Assembly: GCA_034408745.1 (NCBI GenBank)
Contig: JAWXCM010000261.1
Span: forward strand, 1 to 6,090
Origin: JAWXCM01 sp034408745
GTDB taxonomy: Bacteria > Acidobacteriota > Terriglobia > Bryobacterales > Bryobacteraceae
Reading direction: 5' to 3'
Length of the DNA stretch: 6,090 nucleotides
Below are positions 5,850 to 6,090 of the stretch, piece by piece. Positions within the stretch are counted from its first letter, which is position 1. Each line of letters starts with the position of its first letter. The notes below the pieces were generated by a model. That model was given only the letters and a program-made list of their open reading frames with translations. It did not search any database and was not told the DNA's origin. A program made the position numbers and the translations under genes.

Positions 5850-6090
5850 TTGTCGCCTCGGTCATGCAGCCACCGGCTGATCAAATGCGGTACGTGCCGC
5901 CTGCGCGGTGACCACGGCGTCGCGTTCGGGATTGAGCGCCACGGCCCCGATGGGAGTCCAGTTGCGGGTGTTGCCAGACCAGCGCGCCGGGTGAAGGGCC
6001 CGCGCGGTCGTGTACAGCGCATGGCGCGCCGCCAGGATCGCCTGATCCTCCCCGGCATGCCGCTGCGCCGGGGTGACGTACTGAATCCCG
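5826..6090 (-). mobile_element. IS3-family element, 3' end only
   Basis: From about 5826 the sequence belongs to an IS on the minus strand whose transposase C-terminus is at 5862-6090. The element border is not certain. The HNH protein still looks native through GPD (to 5825), but a TG that could be an IS3-type terminal dinucleotide lies at 5816. The minus-strand stretch after the transposase stop, with GCGACAACTACCTTGACGCG (5857-5838), looks like the terminal region of the element. The rest lies beyond the window. Confidence 0.75.
5862..6090 (-). CDS. IS3-family transposase (integrase-type), C-terminal fragment
   Basis: The 75 visible codons, read from 6089 down to the TGA at 5864-5862, encode the C-terminal tail of an IS3-type DDE transposase. 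Visible segments are GIQYVTPAQRHAGED, AILAARHALY, and HPARWSGNTRNWTPIGAVALNPERD. This tail lies after the catalytic glutamate in such proteins, so the DDE residues are outside the window. The 5' part continues past 6090, so it is partial here; whether the full gene is intact cannot be told. The transposase is transcribed towards the interrupted HNH gene, in the opposite direction to it. Confidence 0.85.
   Translation of the reverse strand, partial: GIQYVTPAQRHAGEDQAILAARHALYTTARALHPARWSGNTRNWTPIGAVALNPERDAVVTAQAARTAFDQPVAA

Noticed and set aside
5675..6058. Minus-strand open frame of 127 codons across the HNH/IS3 junction
   Set aside because: It joins antisense HNH sequence to a wrong frame of the IS; the true transposase frame at 5862-6090 gives clear IS3-type sequence.

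Overview
The window is a high-GC bacterial accessory region, most likely from a proteobacterium. That guess rests on GC-rich codon use, the IS families present and integron-type cassette sites; nothing fixes the species. It holds one chromosomal-type restriction gene, two insertion sequences and a short run of mobile gene cassettes.

Layout: (1) 2-1774, plus strand: the C-terminal ~590 codons of a type I restriction motor/nuclease subunit (HsdR), whose 5' part lies upstream of the window. (2) 1759-3069: a complete IS481-family element with a minus-strand transposase of 385 aa. Each end carries two 19-bp terminal repeats in tandem at a 25-bp period, and the left end supplies the hsdR stop codon. 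(3) 3086-5073: three imperfect palindromes that look like integron attC sites. The first (60 bp) is almost textbook, with R''/R' boxes and an unpaired base in its left arm. The other two are longer and have an altered GTT in the R' box. They delimit two whole cassettes, one with an unrecognised 314-aa protein and one with a TIR-like nucleotide-binding protein of about 254 aa, plus the start of a third with an HNH endonuclease-like protein. (4) From about 5826 to the end: the 3' end of an IS3-family element on the minus strand, which cuts the HNH gene in the middle of its nuclease motif.

No integron integrase is visible, so this may be a cassette cluster away from its integrase (CALIN-like) or the tail of an integron. 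The identifiable non-transposase genes (type I restriction, TIR-like, HNH) all fit anti-phage or DNA-restriction roles, so the region reads as a small defence island assembled partly by cassette capture and then damaged by two IS insertions. The defence role is an inference from domain identity. The 314-aa cassette protein is the real unknown.
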